Shown: positions 54,701-62,839 of the stretch, piece by piece
Layout of the letters: every line of letters starts with the position of its first letter
Position numbering within the stretch: the stretch's first letter is position 1
From: Thermaurantimonas sp046295455
Lineage (GTDB): Bacteria; Bacteroidota; Bacteroidia; Flavobacteriales; Schleiferiaceae
Length of the DNA: 64,000 nucleotides
Direction: 5' to 3'
Assembly: GCA_046295455.1 (NCBI GenBank)
Contig: JBKBNI010000001.1
Span: 124,001 to 188,000, forward strand
The notes under the pieces: generated by a model
Databases searched by the model: none
Told to the model about the DNA's origin: nothing
What the model saw: the letters and a program-made list of their open reading frames with translations, nothing else
Program-made: the position numbers and the translations under genes

Positions 54701-55070
54701 CTCCATAAAAAATGCGCTGAGAATCATTCCGGGAGCTGATCCTTCAAAACTAAAAGAGGTATCAGCCATCGAACGTCTGCTTGGCGACATCAGCATAGCG
54801 CTAAACGGCAACAAGATACTCGGAAACGACGAAATCCCGATGCCTACACCTCTCACTGCCCGGCTAAACAGTGCCGTCTACGTACTGTATTATTATTCCG
54901 GAGATCCGACGGGTACGGCACTACGCCAGCTCGACATTGTCTCCGACCAACTTCCTGACATCATCCGGCAGATTGGACAAGCACAACAGCGCATCGAATA
55001 CCTCTCTACATACCTCATCGATATAGGTGGTCCGTATTTGAAGGGACGGTTGCCCGAAAATCAACGATAG
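51798..55070 (+). CDS. Large exported VPS10/BNR-type beta-propeller protein
   Basis: 1090 residues. A signal peptide (KSRLFFCFSILFLSIVTQAQ) is followed by many BNR/Asp-box repeats of the SxDxGxTW type (RSDDGGRTWRNVG, TSDGGLTWERI, SNDAGRTWSKV, TRDGGKTWTRW, RSSDAGRTWQSI), which make a sortilin-like ten-blade propeller to about residue 740. The remaining C-terminus holds a beta domain and a helical coil (about 930-1000). Similar proteins are annotated as glycosyl hydrolases, but no catalytic residues are evident. No type IX sorting domain or adjacent partner was seen. ATG 51798 is preferred over TTG 51789. Confidence 0.88.
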   Translation: MNFKSRLFFCFSILFLSIVTQAQRRNRAEFGSSSTEASSISLSGLKWRSIGPATFGGRIADIAVNPENYNEYYLAIASGGIFKTTNGGITFSPIFENQGSYSIGCLAIDPCNPNTIWAGTGENNNQRSVGYGDGIYRSDDGGRTWRNVGLKTSEHIGMIAIDPRNSNRVYVAAYGPLWSKGGERGIYATSDGGLTWERILNVSEHTGFNEIHIDRTNPDRLYATAHQRRRHTFTYISGGPESALYVSNDAGRTWSKVTNGLPKDDDLGRMSLAQSPSNPMRIYLMIEGHGIYTSTDRGNSFQKTNDYYSSGNYYVELIPHPTDELTCFSMDTYTHITRDGGKTWTRWTESKKHVDNHALWINPKNPLHMLNGNDGGLYETYDAGSTWRFIDNLSILQLYRVSVDNEGPFYNVYGGTQDNSSVGGPSRTRYVQGITNSDWFVTQGGDGFKTQIDPLNPKIIYAQYQYGGLARYDRATGERVMIRPIEEPDSPAYRFNWDAPLLVSVHQPATLYFAAQKVLKSTDYGNTWQEISPDLSRQIDRNTLKVMDRYWGIDAIARHRSTSPYGTLLQLSESPLRKGRLAAGTDDGLIHITDDDGQTWRRTSPLPGVPERAFISALIWSAHDENTIYAAANNHQEGDFQPYIFRSSDAGRTWQSIRTGLPERGSVWCIAEDPEQPDLLFTGTEFSIYTTLNGGRLWQPLNGGLPTIPVRDIAIQPTHRDLVIATFGRGFYVLDDYSVLREMVVNDWKNKPFAVASDRPGLLFQEANKYGYGRAGFLGDGFFMADNPPVGKTFTFYLKESPKTLRERRKELEKKANPATDPLPNPTLEELRAEKEEEKPYLTFVISDQTGDEVARFTTDAQAGLRRITWDGRYTARHAMPIGQHTDLKTPAHKAPPGNYRLSVFITTRDTTQQLLRDHVFELMSLDAEIFPPADRDALTADRRRAEDLRRKLTAALNQHNELTAQLSSIKNALRIIPGADPSKLKEVSAIERLLGDISIALNGNKILGNDEIPMPTPLTARLNSAVYVLYYYSGDPTGTALRQLDIVSDQLPDIIRQIGQAQQRIEYLSTYLIDIGGPYLKGRLPENQR

Positions 55071-55085
55071 GTCCATCTGGTCATC

Positions 55086-55111
55086 CGCTCAGAGCAAGTA
55101 AGCTCTGAGCG
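55086..55111. terminator. Strong hairpin after the propeller gene
   Basis: CGCTCAGAGC, a 6-base loop, GCTCTGAGCG: ten perfect pairs, 15 bases after the stop. The following tract has only a short T run, so termination efficiency is uncertain. Confidence 0.55.
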
Positions 55112-55204
55112 AGTGTCTTTTAAGATGTTCAGGATTAAATATATTTTCACTGAATGGCAGAATGCAATCACAGCATATTTGCAGTAGAAATTCACCTCGG
55201 TGCA

Positions 55205-55720
55205 ATGAAACCAAAACATCCTGCTGAATCACTTACAATCATGACAGAAATGGTGTTGCCAAACGATACCAACAATCTCAAAAATCTTTTTGGAGGGCAA
55301 TTGCTCAGCTGGATGGATCGCTGTGCCGCCATTGCTGCGCACAGACATTGCAAGCGGATTGTAGTCACCGCATCGGTCAATCATGTCTCTTTTCAGCATC
55401 CGATCCCTGAGGGCAGCATTGTAACCCTTGAGGCTAAGGTGAGTCGCGCCTTTTACTCATCAATGGAAGTATTTGTCGATGTGTATATTGAAGAAAAGGC
55501 AGGAGGTGAACGCATCAAGGCCAATGAAGCTATTTACACCTTTGTGGCGGTAGATCAGCTGGGCAATCCCATACAAGTGCCGCCTGTCGAACCTGTAACC
55601 GATCTGGAAAAAAAACGATTTGACGGTGCGCTCCGCAGGCGCCAGCTTGCTCTAATCCTCAGCGGAAAAATGAAGCCCGAAGACGCCACTGAATTAAAAG
55701 CCTTGTTTATTAAAGATTGA
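55205..55720 (+). CDS. Acyl-CoA thioesterase (hotdog fold, YciA/Acot type)
   Basis: 171 residues. LPNDTNNLKNLFGGQLLSWMDRCAAIAAHRHC carries the hotdog catalytic Asp/Asn region; ASVNHVSFQHPIPEGSIVTLEAKVSRAFYSSMEVFV follows. It hydrolyses acyl-CoA thioesters in the cytoplasm. An open ATG at 55154 would add 17 residues not typical of the family, so 55205 is chosen. purD starts 12 bases after its stop. Confidence 0.9.
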   Translation: MKPKHPAESLTIMTEMVLPNDTNNLKNLFGGQLLSWMDRCAAIAAHRHCKRIVVTASVNHVSFQHPIPEGSIVTLEAKVSRAFYSSMEVFVDVYIEEKAGGERIKANEAIYTFVAVDQLGNPIQVPPVEPVTDLEKKRFDGALRRRQLALILSGKMKPEDATELKALFIKD

Positions 55721-55732
55721 AAAACAATTGGT

Positions 55733-57007
55733 ATGAAAAAAATTCTGCTTATCGGCAGTGGCGGACGTGAGTACACTATGGCATGGAAAATTTCCCAAAG
55801 TCCCATTGCTCATAAGCTTTTTATAGCCCCTGGCAATGGAGGAACCGATGCATTCGGACAAAACATCCCCATAGATGTACATGATTTTGAGGGCATCAGA
55901 CAATTTGCGGTTTCAGAGCAGATTGACCTGGTCATCGTAGGTCCGGAAGAGCCCCTCGTTAATGGTCTGGCAGACCTACTCGAGGAGATTGGGATTGCGG
56001 TGTGCGGACCTCGCAAAGCAGGAGCTATGCTCGAAGGCAGTAAGGCTTTCGCAAAGGAATTTATGATGGAATTTGGCATTCCTACAGCTTCATACAGATC
56101 ATTTAGCGCTTCGGAAATTAATCAAGCTAGAGAGTACCTCCGATGTCTGAAACCTCCGTATGTGATCAAAGCCGACGGACTGGCCGCAGGTAAAGGGGTA
56201 ATCATCACTGATAAACTGGACGAGGCAGAAAGAGCACTCAACTCAATTGTAGTGGATAATAAATTTGGCAAATCCGGATCTCGGGTAGTTATTGAAGAGT
56301 TTCTTAAGGGCATAGAGTTTTCAGTATTTGTAGCTACCGACGGGACGCATTATGCATTGCTTCCCGAGGCCAAAGATTACAAGAGAATCGGTGAAGGCGA
56401 TACAGGTCTGAATACCGGTGGCATGGGAGCTGTAAGTCCTGTGCCCTTTTTTAGCGACGACTTGAGATCCAAGGTCATCCGCCAAATCATAGAACCTACC
56501 CTGTATGGCCTTAAAAAAAGAGAAATTCTTTATCGGGGTTTCATTTTTTTCGGACTGATCCTCGTCGATGACCAGGTTTATGTAATAGAGTATAATTGTC
56601 GTCTGGGAGACCCGGAAACAGAAGTAATTTTACCAAGAATCGAAAGCGACTTTCTAGAGCTGTGCCTGGCTGTAGCAGACAGAACGTTATCTGATATAAT
56701 CCCTGTACACGTGACACCACAGGCTTCATCTACGGTCATGCTGGTATCAGCAGGATATCCTGAATTATACAAAAAAGGCTTTGAAATCCAAATTCATGAA
56801 GACCTGCCGGAGCACGTATTGGTCGTTCATGCGGGGACCATCAAAAAAAATAAAAAATTAATCACCAACGGCGGCAGAGTCATCAGCGTGACAGCCATGG
56901 CCCCGCAGCTCAGTCAGGCTATTGACAGAAGCTATGAGGCCATAAGCAAAATTTCCTTTGAAGGAATGTATTATCGAAGGGATATCGGACACGAATTTTT
57001 AAAATAA
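55733..57007 (+). CDS. purD: Phosphoribosylamine-glycine ligase
   Basis: 424 residues. LLIGSGGREYTMAWKI at the N-terminal fold, LVIVGPEEPLVNGLAD, the ATP-grasp loop VIKADGLAAGKGVIIT, LNTGGMGAVSPVP and the metal-binding EYNCRLGDPETEVILP identify GAR synthetase, the second step of purine synthesis. In most proteins the N-terminal motif reads GGREHA; here the His is Tyr (GGREYT), a conservative oddity. Confidence 0.95.
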   Translation: MKKILLIGSGGREYTMAWKISQSPIAHKLFIAPGNGGTDAFGQNIPIDVHDFEGIRQFAVSEQIDLVIVGPEEPLVNGLADLLEEIGIAVCGPRKAGAMLEGSKAFAKEFMMEFGIPTASYRSFSASEINQAREYLRCLKPPYVIKADGLAAGKGVIITDKLDEAERALNSIVVDNKFGKSGSRVVIEEFLKGIEFSVFVATDGTHYALLPEAKDYKRIGEGDTGLNTGGMGAVSPVPFFSDDLRSKVIRQIIEPTLYGLKKREILYRGFIFFGLILVDDQVYVIEYNCRLGDPETEVILPRIESDFLELCLAVADRTLSDIIPVHVTPQASSTVMLVSAGYPELYKKGFEIQIHEDLPEHVLVVHAGTIKKNKKLITNGGRVISVTAMAPQLSQAIDRSYEAISKISFEGMYYRRDIGHEFLK

Positions 57008-57148
57008 ACAGAAAAAAAGACCTCGATATACTCCCTCTGCCGATCGGCACAGGAAGCACATTTCTATCAAAGGCGTGAATCCGCGGACGCATACATCCAA
57101 AAATAGGATATTCTATATATCATAAAAATTTTAAATTTTCAACGATAC

Positions 57149-57178
57149 TTGCAAGTCGAATCTGTACATGTATCTTTG
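57149..57178 (+). promoter_or_regulatory. Promoter of rpmH
   Basis: TTG at 57149-57151, 19 bases, TATCTTTG at 57171-57178. Start of transcription near 57185 gives a leader of about 65 bases. Confidence 0.75.
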
Positions 57179-57248
57179 CAGCCCGAATAATGGGGCAGAT
57201 TTATTAGGTATAATTTCTTAAAATTCAATATTTTTAAAATACGCGTAC

Positions 57249-57407
57249 ATGAAAAGGACTTTTCAACCATCGAACAGAAAGAGAGTCAATAAGCATGGCT
57301 TTCGCAAGCGCATGAGTACAGCCAATGGCCGCAGGGTACTGGCTGCCCGCAGAGCTCGCGGCAGAAAGAAACTGACTGTCTCTGATGAACCGTACTACAA
57401 GGGTTAA
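57249..57407 (+). CDS. rpmH: Ribosomal protein bL34
   Basis: 52 residues, very basic. MKRTFQPSNRKRVNKHGFRK and RMSTANGRRVLAARRARGRKK fit bL34 throughout; a short acidic tail (SDEPYYKG) extends past the E. coli length, as is usual in Bacteroidota. It binds 23S rRNA in the large subunit. It has its own promoter and terminator, and lies before carB rather than beside rnpA and dnaA. Confidence 0.97.
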   Translation: MKRTFQPSNRKRVNKHGFRKRMSTANGRRVLAARRARGRKKLTVSDEPYYKG

Positions 57408-57430
57408 TGCATAGAAATAACACAACATAC

Positions 57431-57465
57431 AAAGGTGTTGCCATTCGGTGACACCTTTTTTTTTA
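57431..57465 (+). terminator. Rho-independent terminator after rpmH
   Basis: AAAGGTGT...ACACCTTT with inner wobble pairs and loop ATTC, followed by nine or more T. It ends about 27 bases before the carB ATG. Confidence 0.88.
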
Positions 57466-57491
57466 CAATTCATCATCTACTCTTTATCACC

Positions 57492-60341
57492 ATGCCAAAA
57501 GACACAAGTATAAAATCCGTTTTAATCATAGGCTCAGGACCCATCGTTATTGGCCAGGCTTGCGAATTTGACTACAGCGGTTCACAGGCAGCCCGTTCTC
57601 TTCGCGAGGAAGGTATAGAAGTAACCCTGATCAACAGCAATCCGGCTACTATAATGACCGATCCGGTCACAGCCGATCATGTATATCTCTTGCCATTGAC
57701 GGTCGAAAGCATCGAGAAAATCCTTCAGGAACGGAAAATAGATGCCGTACTGCCTACTATGGGCGGCCAGACGGCATTAAACCTGTGCATCGAAGCTGAC
57801 AAGCAAGGCTTGTGGCAAGAATACGGAGTGCGAATTATCGGAGTAGATATTGAAGCCATACAAATCACCGAAGATCGGGAGCGCTTCCGTCAGTTTCTCG
57901 ACCAGCAAGGTATTCCCTATGCTCCCTCCAGGATAGCGACTTCTTATCTAAAAGGTAAAGAGATCGCCCAGGAATTTGGATTTCCGATCTGTATAAGACC
58001 CTCTTTTACATTAGGTGGCTCCGGAGCATCAATCGTATATCAGAAAGAAGAATTCGATAAGCTGCTAAAACGTGGTCTTGAAGAGAGCCCCATACACGAA
58101 GTACTGATCGACAAGGCTCTTATTGGCTGGAAAGAATTTGAACTCGAACTGCTTCGGGACAGCAACGACAATGTGGTCATCATTTGCTCGATCGAAAATT
58201 TTGATCCGATGGGGATTCACACCGGCGACTCCATCACCGTGGCTCCTGCCGTGACCCTAAGCGACCGTACATACCAGCGCATGAGGGATATGGCCATAAA
58301 AATGATGCGGAATCTGGGAAAATTTGCCGGCGGATGCAATGTTCAGTTTGCCGTAAGCCCTGATGAGAGGGAAGATATCGTGGGCGTAGAAATTAATCCC
58401 CGCGTGTCGCGCTCCTCAGCCCTGGCAAGCAAAGCCACCGGATACCCGATTGCCAAAATTGCCGCCAAACTCGCCATCGGATACCATCTTACAGAATTGC
58501 CCAATCCCATCACGGGTGAGACCTCTGCCTTCTTCGAACCTACACTTGACTATGTCATTGTGAAAATACCCCGCTGGAACTTTGACAAGTTTGAAGGTGC
58601 CGACAGGCGACTTGGCCTTCAAATGAAATCCGTAGGCGAAGTCATGGGTATTGGCCGCAGCTTTCAGGAGGCCATTCACAAAGCTGCACAGTCATTGGAA
58701 ATCAAGCGAAATGGCCTTGGAGCAGACGGAAAGGGATACACCAATCAGGACATCGTACTTGATAAGCTAGCAAACCCAAGCTGGGATCGCATTTTTGTGA
58801 TTTACGATGCAATACAGCTGGGTATTCCTCTCCGTAAGATTCATGAAATCACTAAGATAGACATGTGGTTTCTAAGAGAAATCGACGACCTCGTGCAAAC
58901 CCAACGGCAGATTGAAGACCATACCCTGGAAACCCTTCCTCCCTCATTGCTCTTCGAAGCCAAACAAAAGGGCTTTGCCGACCGCCAAATCGCTCACATG
59001 CTCCGCCGGCTCGAAAGCGAAGTGTTTAATCTGCGAAACACATTCGGAATCCGTCGGGTGTACAAACTCGTGGATACATGTGCAGCCGAATTTCCCGCCA
59101 GGACCCCATATTATTATTCTACATTTGAAATGCCGCGCATGCGAGCTGACGGTACTATAGAAGTGGTAAATGATAGCAAAGTTTCCGATAGACCAAAAGT
59201 GGTAGTACTGGGCAGCGGCCCCAACCGAATCGGACAGGGAATCGAATTTGACTATTGCTGTGTGCACGGTGTCATTGCTGCCAGAGAGTGCGGATACGAA
59301 ACCATCATGATCAATTGCAATCCCGAGACTGTCTCCACTGACTTTAATGTGTCAGATAAATTGTACTTTGAGCCTGTGTTTTGGGAGCATATTTACGAAA
59401 TCATCTTACATGAGAATCCTATCGGTGTAATCGTGCAGCTGGGCGGTCAGACAGCCCTGAAACTCGCAGAAAAGCTACATCGGTACGGAATTCCGATCAT
59501 CGGAACCAGCTTCGAGTCACTCGACCTGGCTGAGGATCGAGGTAAGTTTTCGAATTTGCTTCGCGAGTATGGAATACCCTATCCGAAATTCGATGTTGTG
59601 ACCGATCCGGACCAGATCTACGACGTAGCCAACGAGCTTGGTTTTCCGCTCCTGGTCCGGCCAAGCTATGTACTCGGCGGTCAGGGAATGAAAATCGTCA
59701 TAAATATGGAAGAACTTGAGCACCACGTAGTAGAGCTGTTCAAAGATTTTCCAGGCAACCGCGTGCTGCTGGATCACTACCTCGACGGAGCCATCGAGGC
59801 AGAAGCTGATGCCATAGCCGACGGCGAAGATGTACACATCATCGGCATCATGGAGCACATCGAGCCCTGTGGCATTCACTCAGGCGATAGTCATGCCGTA
59901 CTTCCGCCCTTTAACCTTGGCCCCCTTGTCCTTGAGCAGATTCGAGAACACACCATTACCATTGCTAAGGCTCTGAAAGTAAAAGGATTGATCAATGTTC
60001 AATTTGCCATCAAAAACGATGTGGTGTATGTGATCGAAGCCAATCCAAGGGCCAGCCGTACCGTTCCATTCATCGCAAAAGCTTATGGCGAGCCCTATGT
60101 GAACTATGCAACCCGTCTTATGTTGGGCGAAAATAAACTGAGTGATTTTAAATTCAAACCAAGGTTAGACGGTTATGCCATTAAAATACCCGTATTCTCC
60201 TTCAATAAATTTCCAAATGTCAACAAGGAGCTTGGACCGCAAATGCGCTCCACCGGGGAAGCCATCCACTTTATCCAAAACCTCCGCGACCCTGTGTTTA
60301 AAAAAGTATATGGCGAACGTAACTTATATTTGAGCAGATAA
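57492..60341 (+). CDS. carB: Carbamoyl-phosphate synthase large subunit lacking the MGS allosteric domain
   Basis: 949 residues. Two homologous carboxyphosphate/carbamate halves are present: the first starts KSVLIIGSGPIVIGQACEFDYSG, the second near residue 568 with VVVLGSGPNRIGQGIEFDY; each has an ATP-grasp site (IRPSFTLGGSGASIV; VRPSYVLGGQGMKIV). The protein stops soon after MRSTGEAIHF, so the roughly 130-residue C-terminal MGS domain that binds UMP and ornithine in E. coli (about 1073 residues) is absent. It makes carbamoyl phosphate for pyrimidines and arginine; carA is not adjacent. ATG 57492 is used, since a GTG at 57435 is inside the terminator. Confidence 0.95.
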   Translation: MPKDTSIKSVLIIGSGPIVIGQACEFDYSGSQAARSLREEGIEVTLINSNPATIMTDPVTADHVYLLPLTVESIEKILQERKIDAVLPTMGGQTALNLCIEADKQGLWQEYGVRIIGVDIEAIQITEDRERFRQFLDQQGIPYAPSRIATSYLKGKEIAQEFGFPICIRPSFTLGGSGASIVYQKEEFDKLLKRGLEESPIHEVLIDKALIGWKEFELELLRDSNDNVVIICSIENFDPMGIHTGDSITVAPAVTLSDRTYQRMRDMAIKMMRNLGKFAGGCNVQFAVSPDEREDIVGVEINPRVSRSSALASKATGYPIAKIAAKLAIGYHLTELPNPITGETSAFFEPTLDYVIVKIPRWNFDKFEGADRRLGLQMKSVGEVMGIGRSFQEAIHKAAQSLEIKRNGLGADGKGYTNQDIVLDKLANPSWDRIFVIYDAIQLGIPLRKIHEITKIDMWFLREIDDLVQTQRQIEDHTLETLPPSLLFEAKQKGFADRQIAHMLRRLESEVFNLRNTFGIRRVYKLVDTCAAEFPARTPYYYSTFEMPRMRADGTIEVVNDSKVSDRPKVVVLGSGPNRIGQGIEFDYCCVHGVIAARECGYETIMINCNPETVSTDFNVSDKLYFEPVFWEHIYEIILHENPIGVIVQLGGQTALKLAEKLHRYGIPIIGTSFESLDLAEDRGKFSNLLREYGIPYPKFDVVTDPDQIYDVANELGFPLLVRPSYVLGGQGMKIVINMEELEHHVVELFKDFPGNRVLLDHYLDGAIEAEADAIADGEDVHIIGIMEHIEPCGIHSGDSHAVLPPFNLGPLVLEQIREHTITIAKALKVKGLINVQFAIKNDVVYVIEANPRASRTVPFIAKAYGEPYVNYATRLMLGENKLSDFKFKPRLDGYAIKIPVFSFNKFPNVNKELGPQMRSTGEAIHFIQNLRDPVFKKVYGERNLYLSR

Positions 60342-60358
60342 CATAACCGGACTTACAA

Positions 60359-60580
60359 ATGCGCTTTTTTCTGATTTTACTTCTTACAATATACCTGAGT
60401 GTGGTTATCTACAGGTATTTTATAAATCCTTTTCTGCAAGGTTTAAAGGGAAACAGCGATACCACCACCTCAAAAAAAGCATCAAATAAAATCAAAGTGA
60501 TTTACAACCCGAATGACCGTCAGAGCTCAGGAAATACCATAGGCGAATATGTGGATTACGAAGAAGTAAAAGATAAGTAA
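60359..60580 (+). CDS. DUF4834-family small membrane protein
   Basis: 73 residues. One N-terminal membrane segment (FFLILLLTIYLSVVIYRYF) is followed by a short basic linker and the terminal motif GEYVDYEEV, the typical ending of Bacteroidota DUF4834 proteins. Function unknown; it is probably anchored with its tail in the cytoplasm. It starts 17 bases after carB and may be read from the same transcript. Confidence 0.8.
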   Translation: MRFFLILLLTIYLSVVIYRYFINPFLQGLKGNSDTTTSKKASNKIKVIYNPNDRQSSGNTIGEYVDYEEVKDK

Positions 60581-60691
60581 ATCCGGTATTTGTCAGGGTA
60601 AATTCCTTTCCCGGGATAAGAACCATCCAAGGTGTATTGCTTTGAATGATTAAAGCACTTTAAGAGGTTTTTTTCAACTCAAAGACAAATA

Positions 60692-60714
60692 AAATGTAAG
60701 ATTTTTTTACATTT
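60692..60714. promoter_or_regulatory. Inverted repeat upstream of the GT39 gene
   Basis: AAATGTAA, a 7-base spacer, TTACATTT: perfect 8-base arms that end 21 bases before the ATG. TACATTTC within the right arm is one base from a TAnnTTTG -7 element, so the repeat overlaps the likely promoter and may be an operator. Confidence 0.4.
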
Positions 60715-60735
60715 CATTGAGCAATTCTGATCTGA

Positions 60736-62784
60736 ATGAATAAAAAATATGCACTTATAATCCTATGCCTGGCTCTAATAATATGTGTTATTTCCACTGG
60801 AGGAAGATCTGAACGGATTTTTGACGATCATTCCAGAGCGTTTCCTGATTCGGCATTCGACCACAGGGTACATTGTAATAATGGCAATGTTATCCATCCT
60901 GCTTCAAGACTATTTTCTCCCCTTACAAAGGTGAAAAATAATTTGACCATTATTCGTAATTCCATATTCCGATCCGGTACTATTCAATTGAATAAATATG
61001 ATGCATATACATCTGAAAATCCTTTAAAAGAAACACATATAAAAATAATCCTGGATACCATCGATTCATACCATCTCAATGCATATAAGACTGAAGATAT
61101 ATCTGAGGATACAGATGATGCTTATACCTCTACAATCAATGTAGAAAAACCCGATTTTTCTTCTTTACCCTTTCAAAATCAAAATCCTAAAAAACTCTTT
61201 CATTCCTATTTCAAGGATTTTAGCATTATTATATTAATCATTGCTGTACTTTTTGTTGCAGCCAGTCTGATTCTGTTTCTTCTCAATCGTCCTAAAATAG
61301 AGTACCTGACCTTATTAGTTTTGGGTACATTAAGTATGCGAATATTCGTCATTACACTGAATGATTATTTGTATCTATGGGACGAACAATTTCATGCCCT
61401 TGTTGCAAAAAATTTGATTGAAAATCCATTAAAACCCACATTGTATCAAAACCCGATTTTACCATACAATTATGCCGATTGGACAAAAAATCACGTATGG
61501 TTACACAAGCAGCCCTTTTTTTTATGGCAAATGGCATTGAGTATGAAGGTTCTGGGAATTCATGCTTATGCTGCCCGTGTACCAAGTGCGTTGATGAGTA
61601 CTTTATTCGTCTTGATCCTGTTTCGCGTCGGAACGCTGCTTTCTAATGAAAAAATTGCCTATTATAGTTCGCTGGTTTTTTGCTTTCTGAATTTTAACCT
61701 AATTCAGACATCAGGATACTTCAATACAGACCACAATGATGTAGCTTTAATCTTTTATGTTAGTGCCAGTCTCTGGGCATTTTTTGAATACCAAAATTCC
61801 GGAAAGAAAAAATGGATATTCCTCGTTGGATTATTTTCAGGGGTTGCTGTGCTGACAAAATGGCTGGTTGGTTTGCTTGTATATCTGCTGTGGGCGATTT
61901 ATCTGCTTCTTGAAAGAAAGCTCTTCTCCTTCACAGAAAAAGAACTCATCCACATGCTGAAGGCGCTGTCTGTAACTGTGCTGATCGCCGTACCCTGGCA
62001 ATGGTATATACTGGTAAAATATCCTCTTGAGAGCAGCAATGAGTTTTCGCTTAATTCAGCGCACTTTTTTTCTGTTATCGAAGACCATTCCGGCGACTGG
62101 ACATACCATTTCTCTATGACTAAAGAGTTATATGGCCTACCTTTCATTCTTCTGTTTATTTTTCTTTTGGCATTTTTGAAAAAAATTGCCAACCGGAATC
62201 TAAGGTATTCGCTCGCAATAAGCATTGCATTTGTCTATATTTTCTTTAGTATTGCAGCTACCAAAATGCCAGCTTTTACAGCCGTAGTGAGCATGTTTTT
62301 TTTACTTGCTATTGGCACTGGTATTTCTGGATTTTTTGATGTTTTGGTGCTGAATACTTCCGTGATCTCTCCCATTTATTATGATTTTTTGAGCAAGGTT
62401 TACAGGTTCGTGGTTTTAAGTTTATTGTGTTTGTTTTTTCTCAATATCGAAAAGGTTCAGGAACTACATACAGACTGGAAGAAGGATCAAAACGACTTCT
62501 ACGTCCGTCGAAACCATAACATCAACATTTATCGGCAGCATTCAGACATCTTAAACCAAAAGAATATTGTGGTAATAAATGCTCCGGAGTATGATGAGAT
62601 ACAAATCATGTTTGAATTTAATGCCACAGCTTATGGAAAGATAACTGAGGAGCTGTTCCGGAAATTAAAGTCTTTGCCATACAAGATTGTGGTATTGGAC
62701 GACGGAACCACTCCTCAGTACATGCTCTCAGATGAGAAGGTATCCGTAATCAGAGGGATTCTACCGGCTCCGTCCGGGCACTAA
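60736..62784 (+). CDS. GT39-type membrane glycosyltransferase with extra N-terminal domain
   Basis: 682 residues. From about residue 160 there are ten or so membrane segments. The first extramembrane loop has the family's acidic pair (D216-E217 in YLWDEQFHA), as in ArnT and protein mannosyltransferases, which use polyprenyl-phosphate sugars. Unusually, residues 1-160 form a separate region: a signal anchor (about 4-21), then a polar, Asp/Asn/Ser-rich stretch without recognisable fold. The acceptor could be lipid A, a glycan or protein. GC is lower than in carB, suggesting transfer or relaxed selection. Confidence 0.85.
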   Translation: MNKKYALIILCLALIICVISTGGRSERIFDDHSRAFPDSAFDHRVHCNNGNVIHPASRLFSPLTKVKNNLTIIRNSIFRSGTIQLNKYDAYTSENPLKETHIKIILDTIDSYHLNAYKTEDISEDTDDAYTSTINVEKPDFSSLPFQNQNPKKLFHSYFKDFSIIILIIAVLFVAASLILFLLNRPKIEYLTLLVLGTLSMRIFVITLNDYLYLWDEQFHALVAKNLIENPLKPTLYQNPILPYNYADWTKNHVWLHKQPFFLWQMALSMKVLGIHAYAARVPSALMSTLFVLILFRVGTLLSNEKIAYYSSLVFCFLNFNLIQTSGYFNTDHNDVALIFYVSASLWAFFEYQNSGKKKWIFLVGLFSGVAVLTKWLVGLLVYLLWAIYLLLERKLFSFTEKELIHMLKALSVTVLIAVPWQWYILVKYPLESSNEFSLNSAHFFSVIEDHSGDWTYHFSMTKELYGLPFILLFIFLLAFLKKIANRNLRYSLAISIAFVYIFFSIAATKMPAFTAVVSMFFLLAIGTGISGFFDVLVLNTSVISPIYYDFLSKVYRFVVLSLLCLFFLNIEKVQELHTDWKKDQNDFYVRRNHNINIYRQHSDILNQKNIVVINAPEYDEIQIMFEFNATAYGKITEELFRKLKSLPYKIVVLDDGTTPQYMLSDEKVSVIRGILPAPSGH

Positions 62785-62839
62785 AATCTTAAGAGGGCAC
62801 TACTCTTTTACGGTGTTCTCCGGAGCTTTTCTGTTCTGA

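Noticed and set aside
57435..57491. Upstream GTG start for carB
   Set aside because: It lies inside the rpmH terminator hairpin, and its residues do not resemble CarB.
60341..60580. CarB shortening caused by a frameshift, with the MGS domain downstream
   Set aside because: No MGS-like sequence follows in any frame; the next 240 bases encode a DUF4834 protein.
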